A DNA stretch of 64,000 nt from a virus: positions 1-64,000 of the IMG/VR virus record IMGVR_UViG_3300042555_002918, one strand, 5' to 3'. The notes under the pieces were generated by a model. That model saw only the letters and a list, made by a program, of their open reading frames with translations. It made no database searches and was not told where the DNA came from. Positions 56,991-64,000 of this stretch are shown here, piece by piece; positions within the stretch are counted from its first letter, which is position 1; every line of letters begins with the position of its first letter. The translations under genes and the position numbers were made by a program.

Positions 56991-58253
56991 ATGCAGTTCA
57001 CGTTTGCAAAATGGGTGAGACGGTGGCAGCTACTAGTGGTGGTTGTGTTACTTTTCACACTCACCTCTTCTGCTCGGTGTGAGAGCGTTACATTTAGAGT
57101 ACGAGAGCTCGGGCGCGTTAGGGCCTCTTTGTCAGTAAAAAGAGACTTCCCTGGGCTTAATCTTTCTAAAGACTTCTTCCAAGGTCAGGTACGGTTCACC
57201 TCTCATAGGTTTCCCCTTGCAGCATCAAAGGATTTAGAGACTTTGACACTTACCTTCCCTGGGAAGGCCACAGGGAGTGAAGGGAGAAGACAGAGGCTCT
57301 ATACGGTTAAGGTAACGGGGAAAAGGGTAAAGGTTACAAGTATCCCTCGCTCATATCTACCTCCCGCCTCGTGCGCTGAAGCTCATGAGAGTGGGATAGA
57401 GGAACACAGACCAACTGTTAAGGAATTTTCAGATGTTCAGGCGAAAGAGACCGTACGAGTCATTTCGTTAAGAGCTTTTACAGACCCCGAGTGGCAAAGT
57501 ATCCATGGAGGGAACTCCTCATCTGATGTAGCAAGCGCTATCAATGTGGCAGAAAGCATTTACAACAGGCAGCTTGGGATTCGGTTTAAGGTGTTAAGCA
57601 TTACCTCTCTTCTTGATTCTTTCTTAAACTCTTCCCCCTCTCCCCTTCTCAATGAGTTTAGAGTGAGTCCATCAGCAGAAGGGGAAGCAAACCTAAAGGC
57701 TCTCTTTACAGGGAAAGACATGGACGGAAGCACCATTGGAATAGCCTATGTGGGAGTTGTCTGCTACGCGCCAGAGTACTCATTCAGCGTTACTCAAAGC
57801 TATGGGGCACTTTCAGGAGCCATATTCGCTCATGAGGTTGGACATAACCTTGGCGCCTCTCACGACTTCTATAACCCCGATACGCTCATGTACCCGTCCA
57901 TTGGGACTAACCAATCAGGCTTTAGCCCTTTAAGCCTAGGACAGATTGAAAGCCACCTAAGCTACTTTGGGGAGTGCTTGGGGAGAGACTCAATGACTCC
58001 CCTTCTCTCTGGTGCAAAGCTTAGCGTGAATAGGGGGAAAAAGAGCTTTATCCTTACCCTTCGCTCAACTCGGGGGACGCTTTTGGATGGGGTCTTAGTG
58101 AGATACGCCGTAAATGGGAAAACGGCATCAAAGGTAACTTCTTCTCGTGGGTCTATCGTAATCCCAGTTAAAAGTAAGGGCGTCTTTACAATAGCCGCTC
58201 ATGTCGCAACCGAAACCACAATCACCGCTCGGGCTCGGATACGGTTCAAATAG
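56991..58253 (+). CDS. Secreted metzincin metalloprotease
   Basis: I start at MQFTFAKWVRRW, which has AAGAGG upstream and begins a signal peptide (LLVVVVLLFTLTSSARC). The catalytic zinc site HEVGHNLGASHD (281-292) has the extended H-E-x-x-H-x-x-G-x-x-H-D form of metzincins of the ADAM/reprolysin type, followed by a Met-turn TLMYPS. A propeptide-like region precedes it and an immunoglobulin-like domain (about 330-420) follows. A single Cys in the proregion could act as a cysteine switch. Secreted protein degradation is inferred. Confidence 0.9.
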   Translation: MQFTFAKWVRRWQLLVVVVLLFTLTSSARCESVTFRVRELGRVRASLSVKRDFPGLNLSKDFFQGQVRFTSHRFPLAASKDLETLTLTFPGKATGSEGRRQRLYTVKVTGKRVKVTSIPRSYLPPASCAEAHESGIEEHRPTVKEFSDVQAKETVRVISLRAFTDPEWQSIHGGNSSSDVASAINVAESIYNRQLGIRFKVLSITSLLDSFLNSSPSPLLNEFRVSPSAEGEANLKALFTGKDMDGSTIGIAYVGVVCYAPEYSFSVTQSYGALSGAIFAHEVGHNLGASHDFYNPDTLMYPSIGTNQSGFSPLSLGQIESHLSYFGECLGRDSMTPLLSGAKLSVNRGKKSFILTLRSTRGTLLDGVLVRYAVNGKTASKVTSSRGSIVIPVKSKGVFTIAAHVATETTITARARIRFK

Positions 58254-58257
58254 GGAA

Positions 58258-58509
58258 TTACTTCTTTTTACTTGGAGCTTTCTTTTTAGCGGAAGCCTTC
58301 TTCACGGGGCGTTTTGCGCTGTAAGCGTTCTTAATACACTCAATAAGAGCCTCTGGCTCCGAGTCAGATAGGACGAAGTTATAGCCTAATCCCCTCTCGT
58401 CTATCCCGATAATGGAAAGGGTAATCCCAAACGGAAAGAGCTCTTCCATCTTAGAGATCCCTTCCTGGAGTCCGTCCTCGATTTGCTGAATGGTTAATTG
58501 TTTGCTCAT
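58258..58509 (-). CDS. Hypothetical protein with Lys-rich tail, 83 aa
   Basis: Start at ATG 58509 with AAGG upstream. Alpha/beta body (GLGYNFVLSDSEPEALIECI) and a basic C-terminus (KKASAKKKAPSKKK), suggesting nucleic acid binding. Function unknown. Confidence 0.7.
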   Translation of the reverse strand: MSKQLTIQQIEDGLQEGISKMEELFPFGITLSIIGIDERGLGYNFVLSDSEPEALIECIKNAYSAKRPVKKASAKKKAPSKKK

Positions 58510-58534
58510 CAAAGGACCTTTTACAAATTAAAGA

Positions 58535-58795
58535 GGGCGCTAGTCGGATTCCCGATTCGTCCACCGACACCTGCCACGTGACCTCTTAGAGTCCTCTTAA
58601 CGGCCGCGAGACCGCCTCTCTTGCTCTCTAAGCGTCACAACAAAACCAGTTGCTGTGCTATTTATTTCAATCGTTTCTCCACTTAAAGGCACGAAAACCG
58701 ACAATGGGACCTGCAAACCTAAACGGTGTTCAAGAAGAAGCACCAACACGCAAGCCGCCGAACCCTTTAAGCTACGATCTTACACCATAGCGCCC
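58535..58795 (-). ncRNA. Candidate 261-nt structured RNA
   Basis: The 337-nt gap 58513-58849 has no gene. Its minus strand begins, at the predicted +1 of a GGTAATGCTC promoter (58795), with GGGCGCTA, which pairs perfectly with TAGCGCCC at the other end (58542-58535), followed by TCTTT. The closing 8-bp stem joins the exact 5' end to the 3' end, as in tmRNA and other closed RNAs. Further local hairpins are present. No tRNA-like T-arm or tag reading frame is evident. A weak AATAAATA lies within. Confidence 0.5.
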
Positions 58796-58801
58796 ACTAT
58801 A

Positions 58802-58836
58802 GTTTTATCAGGGTAGGCAGTACTTAGAGCATTACC
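58802..58836 (-). promoter_or_regulatory. GGTAATGCTC-N19-TAAAAC promoter of the structured RNA
   Basis: Box 58836-58827, -10 58807-58802, six bases, then +1 at 58795. Confidence 0.7.
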
Positions 58837-58849
58837 CTTTTGAGAGTTA

Positions 58850-60202
58850 CTATTCGGGGTTGACTTGTCTTTTCGTCATTGCGGAAAGCGCAGCCTTACG
58901 GACATATGTTTTTTTATCAGCAAGCGCTTTAGTAATGTGCTCGTGTGTAGCATTTGGATGTGAAACGGCTTTAGCCCTTACATAATCGTCTTCATCAGCA
59001 AGCGCTTTAGTAATGTGCTCGTGTGTAGCATTTGGATGTGAAACGGCTTTAGCCCTTACATAGTAATCTTCATCAGCAAGCGCTTTAGTAATGTGCTCGT
59101 GTGTAGCATTTGGATGTGAAACGGCGCTCCCCCTGATTGGCGCACTTCCATCCGCAAGCGCTTTAGTAATGTGCTCGTATGTAGCATTTGGGTGGGAAAT
59201 TGCGGCATCTCTTACCGGCGGCTGTGCATCAGCAAGCGCTTTAGTAATGTGCTCGTGTGTAGCATTTGGATGACGAATTGCATTGACCCTTACGAGGGGA
59301 TTTCCATCAGCAAGCGCTTTAGTAATGTGCTCGTGTGTAGCATTTGGGTGGGAAATTGCGGCAACTCTAACATCTATCGAATGATGACCAAGGGCAGCAC
59401 CAATTTCATGGGACCTAACGTGAGCAACTGTACGCCCCGAGCCATCATCGTAAATATTTTCATTCTTATGATAAGCCCCCATCGGCTGATGATGATTATG
59501 ATGGGTATCGAGAATGTGCTTGACCTGATCTTCGAATCCTTTTGGTGCATCACCATATATACTTGGCTCAGGGACCAAGATAGAGTTTTGGTTCTCATCA
59601 CTGTGTTTTTTTATAGCAATCCGAGCAAGTGGCTTTTGAGGATGCCCCTGGTCATCAGCATGAACAAGATAGGCAACGTGCGTGCCGTGCTTTAGGTCTT
59701 GTTGAAGATTATGCCTGTTTTTACCACTCTCAAAGTTCATACACGAGCTGTTTTCCCAAGAGTGTCCACAGCTCGTCATTCCTGCGACATCATGTGGGTG
59801 TCTGGAAATGAGGACTCTGAGGTTTTGTTTGTTTTTCTGAGCACGAACAGGATCCTCAGCGAACTTCTTTACAAGGTTTGGCTCAGCCTTAGTCTGACCG
59901 AGAGCCTTACCAATCCGCACGTCTCGTCCGTGCTTATCCTTTGCTAAACCTGCCTTGTAGTCGTGAACCTTATATCCGTGCTTTGAAAGGTGTCCTTCTA
60001 TCGCTTCCTTCGCCGGGGAATCCGCATGGGCGGTTGAGTCAAAGTCAAAGTATCGCCGTTGGTGGGTTTCTTTATCCGTATCGGGGCCGCCAAAAAGCTT
60101 GTCACTAAACTCATTATTTCCCTTCCTCCAGGCATTTACGTCGGCCTTTTGGTCATTCCTAAGGGCTTCTTGGAGCATTTTGAATTGCTTAAAGGTCAGC
60201 AT
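58850..60202 (-). CDS. Internal protein with FKMLQE tag and HEAT-like repeats
   Basis: The 450-residue protein begins MLTFKQFKMLQEALRN, a T4-type tag ending L-Q-E. Residues 120-250 form a domain with LRVLISRHPHDVAGMTSCGH, SCMNFES and THVAYLVHADDQGHPQKPLARIAI, recurring in large phages but of unknown function. From about 280 there are seven near-identical repeats of about 24 residues (HPNATHEHITKALADxxxxVRxxAxS). The DNA of the repeats is also highly conserved, indicating recent expansion. Confidence 0.78.
   Translation of the reverse strand: MLTFKQFKMLQEALRNDQKADVNAWRKGNNEFSDKLFGGPDTDKETHQRRYFDFDSTAHADSPAKEAIEGHLSKHGYKVHDYKAGLAKDKHGRDVRIGKALGQTKAEPNLVKKFAEDPVRAQKNKQNLRVLISRHPHDVAGMTSCGHSWENSSCMNFESGKNRHNLQQDLKHGTHVAYLVHADDQGHPQKPLARIAIKKHSDENQNSILVPEPSIYGDAPKGFEDQVKHILDTHHNHHQPMGAYHKNENIYDDGSGRTVAHVRSHEIGAALGHHSIDVRVAAISHPNATHEHITKALADGNPLVRVNAIRHPNATHEHITKALADAQPPVRDAAISHPNATYEHITKALADGSAPIRGSAVSHPNATHEHITKALADEDYYVRAKAVSHPNATHEHITKALADEDDYVRAKAVSHPNATHEHITKALADKKTYVRKAALSAMTKRQVNPE
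58910..59345 (-). repeat. Tandem 72-bp DNA repeats in the HEAT-like gene
   Basis: AGCAAGCGCTTTAGTAATGT recurs every 72 bp on the plus strand with nearly identical flanks (GCTCGTGTGTAGCATTTGG), six copies in all. Copy number is likely variable. Confidence 0.85.
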
Positions 60203-60210
60203 AGACTGAC

Positions 60211-60218
60211 TATTTATA
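60211..60218 (-). promoter_or_regulatory. Late promoter TATAAATA, 8 nt before ATG 60202
   Basis: Perfect consensus; no ribosome binding site between it and the ATG. Confidence 0.8.
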
Positions 60219-60234
60219 GCTCATCATGGGAATA

Positions 60235-61065
60235 CTATTTAGGGATTTCTTCGTCTTCCCCTGTCACTGGATTGTAGCGTTTGTTGTCGCTAAACCTTTC
60301 CCAGGTGTCGCTGTATCCAAAGTCATCTTGCGGCCCAGCAGACGCTGGCTCGGTGACAGTTGTGTTACGAGCAATACGCGGGGTCTTCTCCATCTTTTCC
60401 TGAGTAAGGTCACTCGGAGTATAGAGGTCGACCTGAACCTTCTTAATAATCTTGGCGGTCTCGACCGGACCGTGGAAGTTCATCTTGGCCGAAAAGCTCA
60501 GGTCATACCGCACCTGGCGCGGTTGCATGTCTAGCTCAGCTTCGTAGTTATCCGAAGGGGAAATAGAGTTAAGCTCAATTGGGATGTTCTCCTCGTACCC
60601 CATGGCAGGTACGGTTACTATCTTAAGGGTAAAGCTTGGAGTGAAATACGGAAGAATCTGCTCTAAAATCTGATTTGCATCCACTACATGCTTTGCAACG
60701 ATGGTAAGGGAGAAATCAATCGTATAGGCAACTGATTGATATGCGGCAAACTTTTCCCCGTCTGTAGCATTATCGGTTGAGTGTCGATGAATGGTGTTGA
60801 ACTTGCGAGAAGGGTCGTAGGTAATGGCTGAAATCTCAAATGCCATACGCGGGAACGTTTGCTCCACGTACACTGAATCCTCAAGGTCTGGATTGGCTGC
60901 AAGCCGTGCGATATACGCATGACGGTTTGCGTAGTTTATTGGAACTAGGTTCTTCTCGACCACATTACCGTTCTCGTCGTATTTGGCGACATAGATGCCA
61001 TTAAAGAGCGACCCAAACGCCTTAGTGACCTTCTCTAAAATGCCGTGGTAGAAATAGGTAAACAT
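60235..61065 (-). CDS. 15: Tail sheath stabiliser / tail completion protein, T4 gp15 family
   Basis: The 276-residue product starts MFTYFYHGILEKVTKAFGSLFNGIYVAK, close to T4 gp15 MFGYFYNSSFRRY, and has LEQILPYFTPSFTL as in gp15 VEQILPYFQPHF. gp15 caps the tail and joins it to the neck. The start overlaps the gp14 stop. Confidence 0.92.
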   Translation of the reverse strand: MFTYFYHGILEKVTKAFGSLFNGIYVAKYDENGNVVEKNLVPINYANRHAYIARLAANPDLEDSVYVEQTFPRMAFEISAITYDPSRKFNTIHRHSTDNATDGEKFAAYQSVAYTIDFSLTIVAKHVVDANQILEQILPYFTPSFTLKIVTVPAMGYEENIPIELNSISPSDNYEAELDMQPRQVRYDLSFSAKMNFHGPVETAKIIKKVQVDLYTPSDLTQEKMEKTPRIARNTTVTEPASAGPQDDFGYSDTWERFSDNKRYNPVTGEDEEIPK

Positions 61066-61925
61066 TACAATTTACCCTTATCGAATGGATTACGTGAGTT
61101 TTTAAGAACAACCCCAGAAGCTTCCGTTTGAATGAGAGAGTTCTGAGCGGAGATATCGTTAAGGATCTCTTCCTTGTCGGCCCCTACACTACGAGAGGCC
61201 CCGGAGGTGTTCCCAAGAAGCTCAGCCGTGTCTTTGATGTTACCGTTAATGTTGGTTAGGTAGATTGTTGTACCTTCTATTCGGTTTACGACAGCTTTGA
61301 AGGTTGAATTTGCAAATGAATTACCTTGGTAGACAACCTCACCAGGGACAAATTCCCCTGCCCCTGACCCAACCTCAATCTCAAGACGTTGCTTAATCTC
61401 TTGCTCGATGGCGTCAATCTCGGGAAGCCCCGTCTTAATGCTCTCGTTCCCATAGGTAAAGATGCGGCAGTCAATCTCGTAAATGTAATCGCGACCAAGC
61501 TCGATGAATGGAATGTTGTCGTTTACGTACTTAATCTCAAGGAGATATTGGCCAGGGACACCGTACGGGAAATAGATAAGGTCTCCCTCGCGGGGCCTAT
61601 TAACTGCACCAAGCTCGCCGCCAACTTGTTTCGTGAACTCGGTTTTACCAATTTGAATGGTGATGGACTGCTCCATCGTAATGCCCCACTTCTGCATTGC
61701 AGCTCGGCCTGTGAAACCGTCAGCGCTTTTGATGTACGACACCATCTCAAACCACTTGTCGAACTTAGCAAGCGGGTCCTCGCCGTAGAAAAGGTCAACG
61801 GGGCCTGAGCGGGAGATGTAAAAGCAGTTTACCCCATGGATCTCAATAACCTCGTTCATGAGGTCATCCATGAGGTCCTGCTCTGGCTTGTTCTTGAAGA
61901 GGTTAAAGTACTTATTGGAAGTCAT
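61065..61925 (-). CDS. 14: Neck protein, T4 gp14 family
   Basis: The 286-residue product has EQDLMDDLMNEVIEIHGVNCFYISR, GFTGRAAMQKWGI, NRPREGDLIYFPYG and FIELGRDYIYEIDCRIFTYGNE, typical of gp14. It forms the head-tail neck with gp13. Flanked by gp13 and gp15 in T4 order. Confidence 0.9.
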   Translation of the reverse strand: MTSNKYFNLFKNKPEQDLMDDLMNEVIEIHGVNCFYISRSGPVDLFYGEDPLAKFDKWFEMVSYIKSADGFTGRAAMQKWGITMEQSITIQIGKTEFTKQVGGELGAVNRPREGDLIYFPYGVPGQYLLEIKYVNDNIPFIELGRDYIYEIDCRIFTYGNESIKTGLPEIDAIEQEIKQRLEIEVGSGAGEFVPGEVVYQGNSFANSTFKAVVNRIEGTTIYLTNINGNIKDTAELLGNTSGASRSVGADKEEILNDISAQNSLIQTEASGVVLKNSRNPFDKGKL

Positions 61926-61939
61926 GCTTTCCTCCGCTC

Positions 61940-62926
61940 TTATCCTATCTTGAACGGAGTCTTCATCTCATAGGTCGAACGAAGCTCAATTTCTGCCTCT
62001 TCTTTGTCCTTCAGGCCAAGCTCAAGGATCTGTTGTCCGTTAAGCACGATTCCGCCGGGAAGCGTTACGTTGTTGTATTTGGTAAGGTTTCGTCCCCACT
62101 GAACCTGTAAGAGCGCGGTGAGATACTTCCTGACCCATTTGTCGCCGTACACCTTTGGGAAATCTTCTGGCTTAACGGCACCCCAGAACTTAAGAACGAT
62201 GTACTCACCCAACCGGAACTCTTCAGGCCAGTTTGTGGCGATGTAGAGACGGTTTTGCTTACGAGAGTGCCAGTGTGGTTTCACCCCAACGAACATCTGG
62301 TTCCATAGCTGAATATCCTGCTGGTACATGTAGTACGTCATGACATCAGCGTTAAGGAACGTTTGAATGGTTACCTGCTGAGCGAGCTGATACTGAAGGT
62401 CGAACGGGTTAATTGGATGTGAACCAAAGGAGCTTCTGGATTTAAGCACCTCAATTACTCCAACGACCGAGTCTGGAAGGTCGATGTACTTGTTGTCCAT
62501 CATGCCGAGAGTCTGAGCGTGACAATTTGTCAGAGTTGTTGTTGCACCAGACGTGAGGCCGGTAATTATTTCCCCATCCATGAAATGAACAGGGGCAAGC
62601 CTATCGGTAAAAGTGAATTTTATCGTGCGTGTGCTTTTGTCATACGCCTCAACGCGTGCCTGGGCACCGGAGACTCCGCCCTGGATAATCTCATGAACCT
62701 TAAAATCCTTGCCGGGAATACCAGCAAGAACAAGGGACGAAGCAGTTACCTTGAAAGCTTTATAAAAGACTGCCGTACCATCGATGTGGTACTCCTTGAA
62801 AAGCTCTAGCGCCTTGTCTACCTGATTCTCAATCTGTCCTTCGTCAAGATTGATCTGAATGACAGGGGCACCAAGCTCTTGGAGGCAAAACTTTATAAGA
62901 CTATTTCTGTCTGTTGGAAGGGCCAC
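61940..62926 (-). CDS. 13: Neck protein, T4 gp13 family
   Basis: A GTG at 62926 preceded by AAAGGAG begins ALPTDRNSLIKFCLQELGAPVIQI, the usual gp13 opening, so this start is chosen over an ATG 63 nt upstream inside the holin gene. Other motifs: DKALELFKEYHIDG, WGAVKPEDFPKVYGDKWVRKYLTALLQVQWG and LPGGIVLNGQQIL. It binds the portal and connects the tail. Confidence 0.92.
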   Translation of the reverse strand: MALPTDRNSLIKFCLQELGAPVIQINLDEGQIENQVDKALELFKEYHIDGTAVFYKAFKVTASSLVLAGIPGKDFKVHEIIQGGVSGAQARVEAYDKSTRTIKFTFTDRLAPVHFMDGEIITGLTSGATTTLTNCHAQTLGMMDNKYIDLPDSVVGVIEVLKSRSSFGSHPINPFDLQYQLAQQVTIQTFLNADVMTYYMYQQDIQLWNQMFVGVKPHWHSRKQNRLYIATNWPEEFRLGEYIVLKFWGAVKPEDFPKVYGDKWVRKYLTALLQVQWGRNLTKYNNVTLPGGIVLNGQQILELGLKDKEEAEIELRSTYEMKTPFKIG

Positions 62927-63482
62927 GCTTTTTCTCCTTTTTCTTTCCCGCCTTCTTATTTTCGGTGGGCTTGGATTCCTCAGTGTCAATCGTTCGAACT
63001 ACAGAGGTAGCAGCATCGAGGCGATCCGCAACTTGAGAGGAATCAGAGGCGATGCGGTCAATGAGAAATTGTAAAAACGGTTGCTTTTGAACTTTGTGAA
63101 GGTTCTCAAAGATGGACTTAAGCTCCGTGAGCGCGATAAACGATATAATCAGGCTGTCCAGAGGGAGAGAGAAATCCCCGGCCGATAAGAGGAACTTATT
63201 AGCAACGTGAACTACACAGACAGTGGTCAGGTAAACGAACGTTTTAACAATGGTTCTGGCAAGCCTGCGCGAAGAGATGGGACTTTTCGTGTGATATGCA
63301 GCCCATATTCCGGTAAGAAAATCCGCAGACACCAAGAACAAAAGCGCCACCATCATTTTTTGAAGGGGCGCAAAAACAGCAAGGAGGGAAAGCGCAAACG
63401 TAACAATACTGTCAAGGGAGAATGAGTCTCCAGTTGTAACCGAAGTGCTGTGTGGAGGAGCCTGAAACATCGTATATCTCAC
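62901..63482 (-). CDS. Phage holin, family 4-like
   Basis: The 193-residue protein has three or four hydrophobic segments and the motifs LLFLVSADFLTGIWAAYHTKSPISSRRLARTIVK and FIALTELKSIFENLHKV, the pattern of the holin_4/toxin-secretion holin family. The C-terminus is basic (KKAGKKKEKKRG). It would permeabilise the inner membrane for endolysin. It overlaps the gp13 start by 26 nt. Confidence 0.85.
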   Translation of the reverse strand: MRYTMFQAPPHSTSVTTGDSFSLDSIVTFALSLLAVFAPLQKMMVALLFLVSADFLTGIWAAYHTKSPISSRRLARTIVKTFVYLTTVCVVHVANKFLLSAGDFSLPLDSLIISFIALTELKSIFENLHKVQKQPFLQFLIDRIASDSSQVADRLDAATSVVRTIDTEESKPTENKKAGKKKEKKRGPSNRQK

Positions 63483-63610
63483 ATCAAATCTGCCGACCTA
63501 CGATGAATTATTAAGCAACCGTTACCCATTCAGTGCTCAGTCCGGCGGCCCTTCCTTGTATCAAAAGTGGCGACACGAGCTTTTTGAGCCCGCTTGATAT
63601 CTAACGAAGA

Positions 63611-63638
63611 GGTTCATATCGATACGTCGATATGAACC
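63611..63638. repeat. Perfect 12-bp inverted repeat
   Basis: GGTTCATATCGA (63611-63622) pairs with TCGATATGAACC (63627-63638) with a TACG loop. It lies between a late promoter (63711-63718) and the holin gene in a 231-nt gap. No T run; it could be an operator, an RNA processing site or a structured leader. Confidence 0.55.
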
Positions 63639-63710
63639 CCCGAAGTCGTAGGTCTTACGCCAGAAGATTGAGTGAAATTCATCGAAAGCAATCTCTGTAG
63701 TCTATGTGAC

Positions 63711-63718
63711 TATTTATG
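63711..63718 (-). promoter_or_regulatory. Late promoter CATAAATA for the holin/neck operon
   Basis: CATAAATA on the minus strand overlaps the stop of the upstream gene and gives a leader of about 220 nt before the holin. Confidence 0.6.
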
Positions 63719-63983
63719 CTTCCGTGTTGTCCGATGGCTGGCTTGCGTTGGCCTCTTCACTATTGGAAGCGGCACTTAAAGCCTCTTCATTCGGGTCCTG
63801 AGCAGACGAGTCTTTCTGGAGCTTTTCATCAACGAATTTTTTGACTTCGGTGAGTACCGACGTGGTTATAGCAAATTCCTGAGCTCGGGCAGCAGGGATG
63901 TTTAATTGATTAAACAGCAATAGGACGATATCCAACGCTATTGCAACATCGCTAAAAAGCACCTCTTTCCTACCATCAGTCAT
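63714..63983 (-). CDS. Hypothetical protein, 89 aa
   Basis: A helical N-terminal part with a hydrophobic face (FSDVAIALDIVLLLFNQLNIP) and an acidic, Ala/Ser-rich disordered C-terminus. Function unknown. It lies upstream of the holin/neck operon. Confidence 0.65.
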   Translation of the reverse strand: MTDGRKEVLFSDVAIALDIVLLLFNQLNIPAARAQEFAITTSVLTEVKKFVDEKLQKDSSAQDPNEEALSAASNSEEANASQPSDNTEA

Positions 63984-64000
63984 GATTGATATCTCCCTTT

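Noticed and set aside
57605-57614. GCATTACC match inside the metzincin gene as a tenth GGTAATGCTC promoter
   Set aside because: The box is incomplete and lies inside coding sequence; no gene starts downstream on the minus strand.
58535-58795. tmRNA
   Set aside because: The ends pair, but there is no T-arm with TTCRANY next to the 3' strand and no tag reading frame.

Overview
This window is part of the genome of a large T4-type contractile-tailed phage (myovirus). It encodes recognisable relatives of T4 gp4, gp53, gp54/gp48, gp27, gp26, gp18 (sheath), gp19 (tube), gp17/gp16 (terminase), gp13, gp14, gp15, gp32, gp59 and gp33, and many genes are preceded by a T4-type late promoter (TATAAATA). 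No ribosomal or clear tRNA gene is visible. The host cannot be named. Secreted proteases, a PEBP-like protein and an Actinobacteria-style regulatory cassette are unusual for T4-like phages.

Layout. 1-5.2 kb: two paralogous repeat-rich tail fibres, the second ending in a peptidase S74 chaperone. 5.2-13.3 kb: head completion gp4, then a plus-strand baseplate/hub operon ending in a gp26-type gene with a textbook -1 frameshift site and a tape-measure-like protein with a muralytic domain. 13.3-16.7 kb (minus): gp32, gp59, a gp33-like late coactivator, PhoH and a zinc ribbon. 17-18.6 kb: an HslV-like peptidase and a secreted PEBP. 18.7-23.5 kb (minus): tube, sheath, terminase. 23.5-41 kb: accessory genes (integrase, nucleotidyltransferase, secreted subtilisin, KaiC/RadA-like ATPase, ECF sigma, a four-gene XRE/DUF6879/formyltransferase operon, J-domain proteins). 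41-60 kb: many small late genes plus a DNA methyltransferase, a BrnTA-like pair, a secreted metzincin and candidate small RNAs. 60-64 kb (minus): gp15, gp14, gp13 and a holin.

The most interesting system is a set of about fifteen proteins carrying a short module ending in (I/L)-x-E: either MKTYLEFISE-like, matching T4's capsid targeting sequence, or EQDIIAEAI-like. In T4 such tags direct internal proteins into the prohead and are cut by protease gp21. Here they are attached to a nucleotidyltransferase, a SpoT-type HD domain, ADP-ribosyltransferase-like folds, a GNAT-like domain, J-domains and HEAT-like repeats. I infer an arsenal of capsid-packaged, injected effectors.

A second theme is transcription that starts at or next to the start codon. 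Late promoters sit only 6-9 nt before the start codon of about a dozen genes, and a separate promoter class, GGTAATGCTC-N19-TAnnnT, recurs nine times with invariant spacing; in four cases its predicted +1 lies within 2 nt of the ATG. The same class precedes a candidate 261-nt structured RNA at 58.5-58.8 kb.
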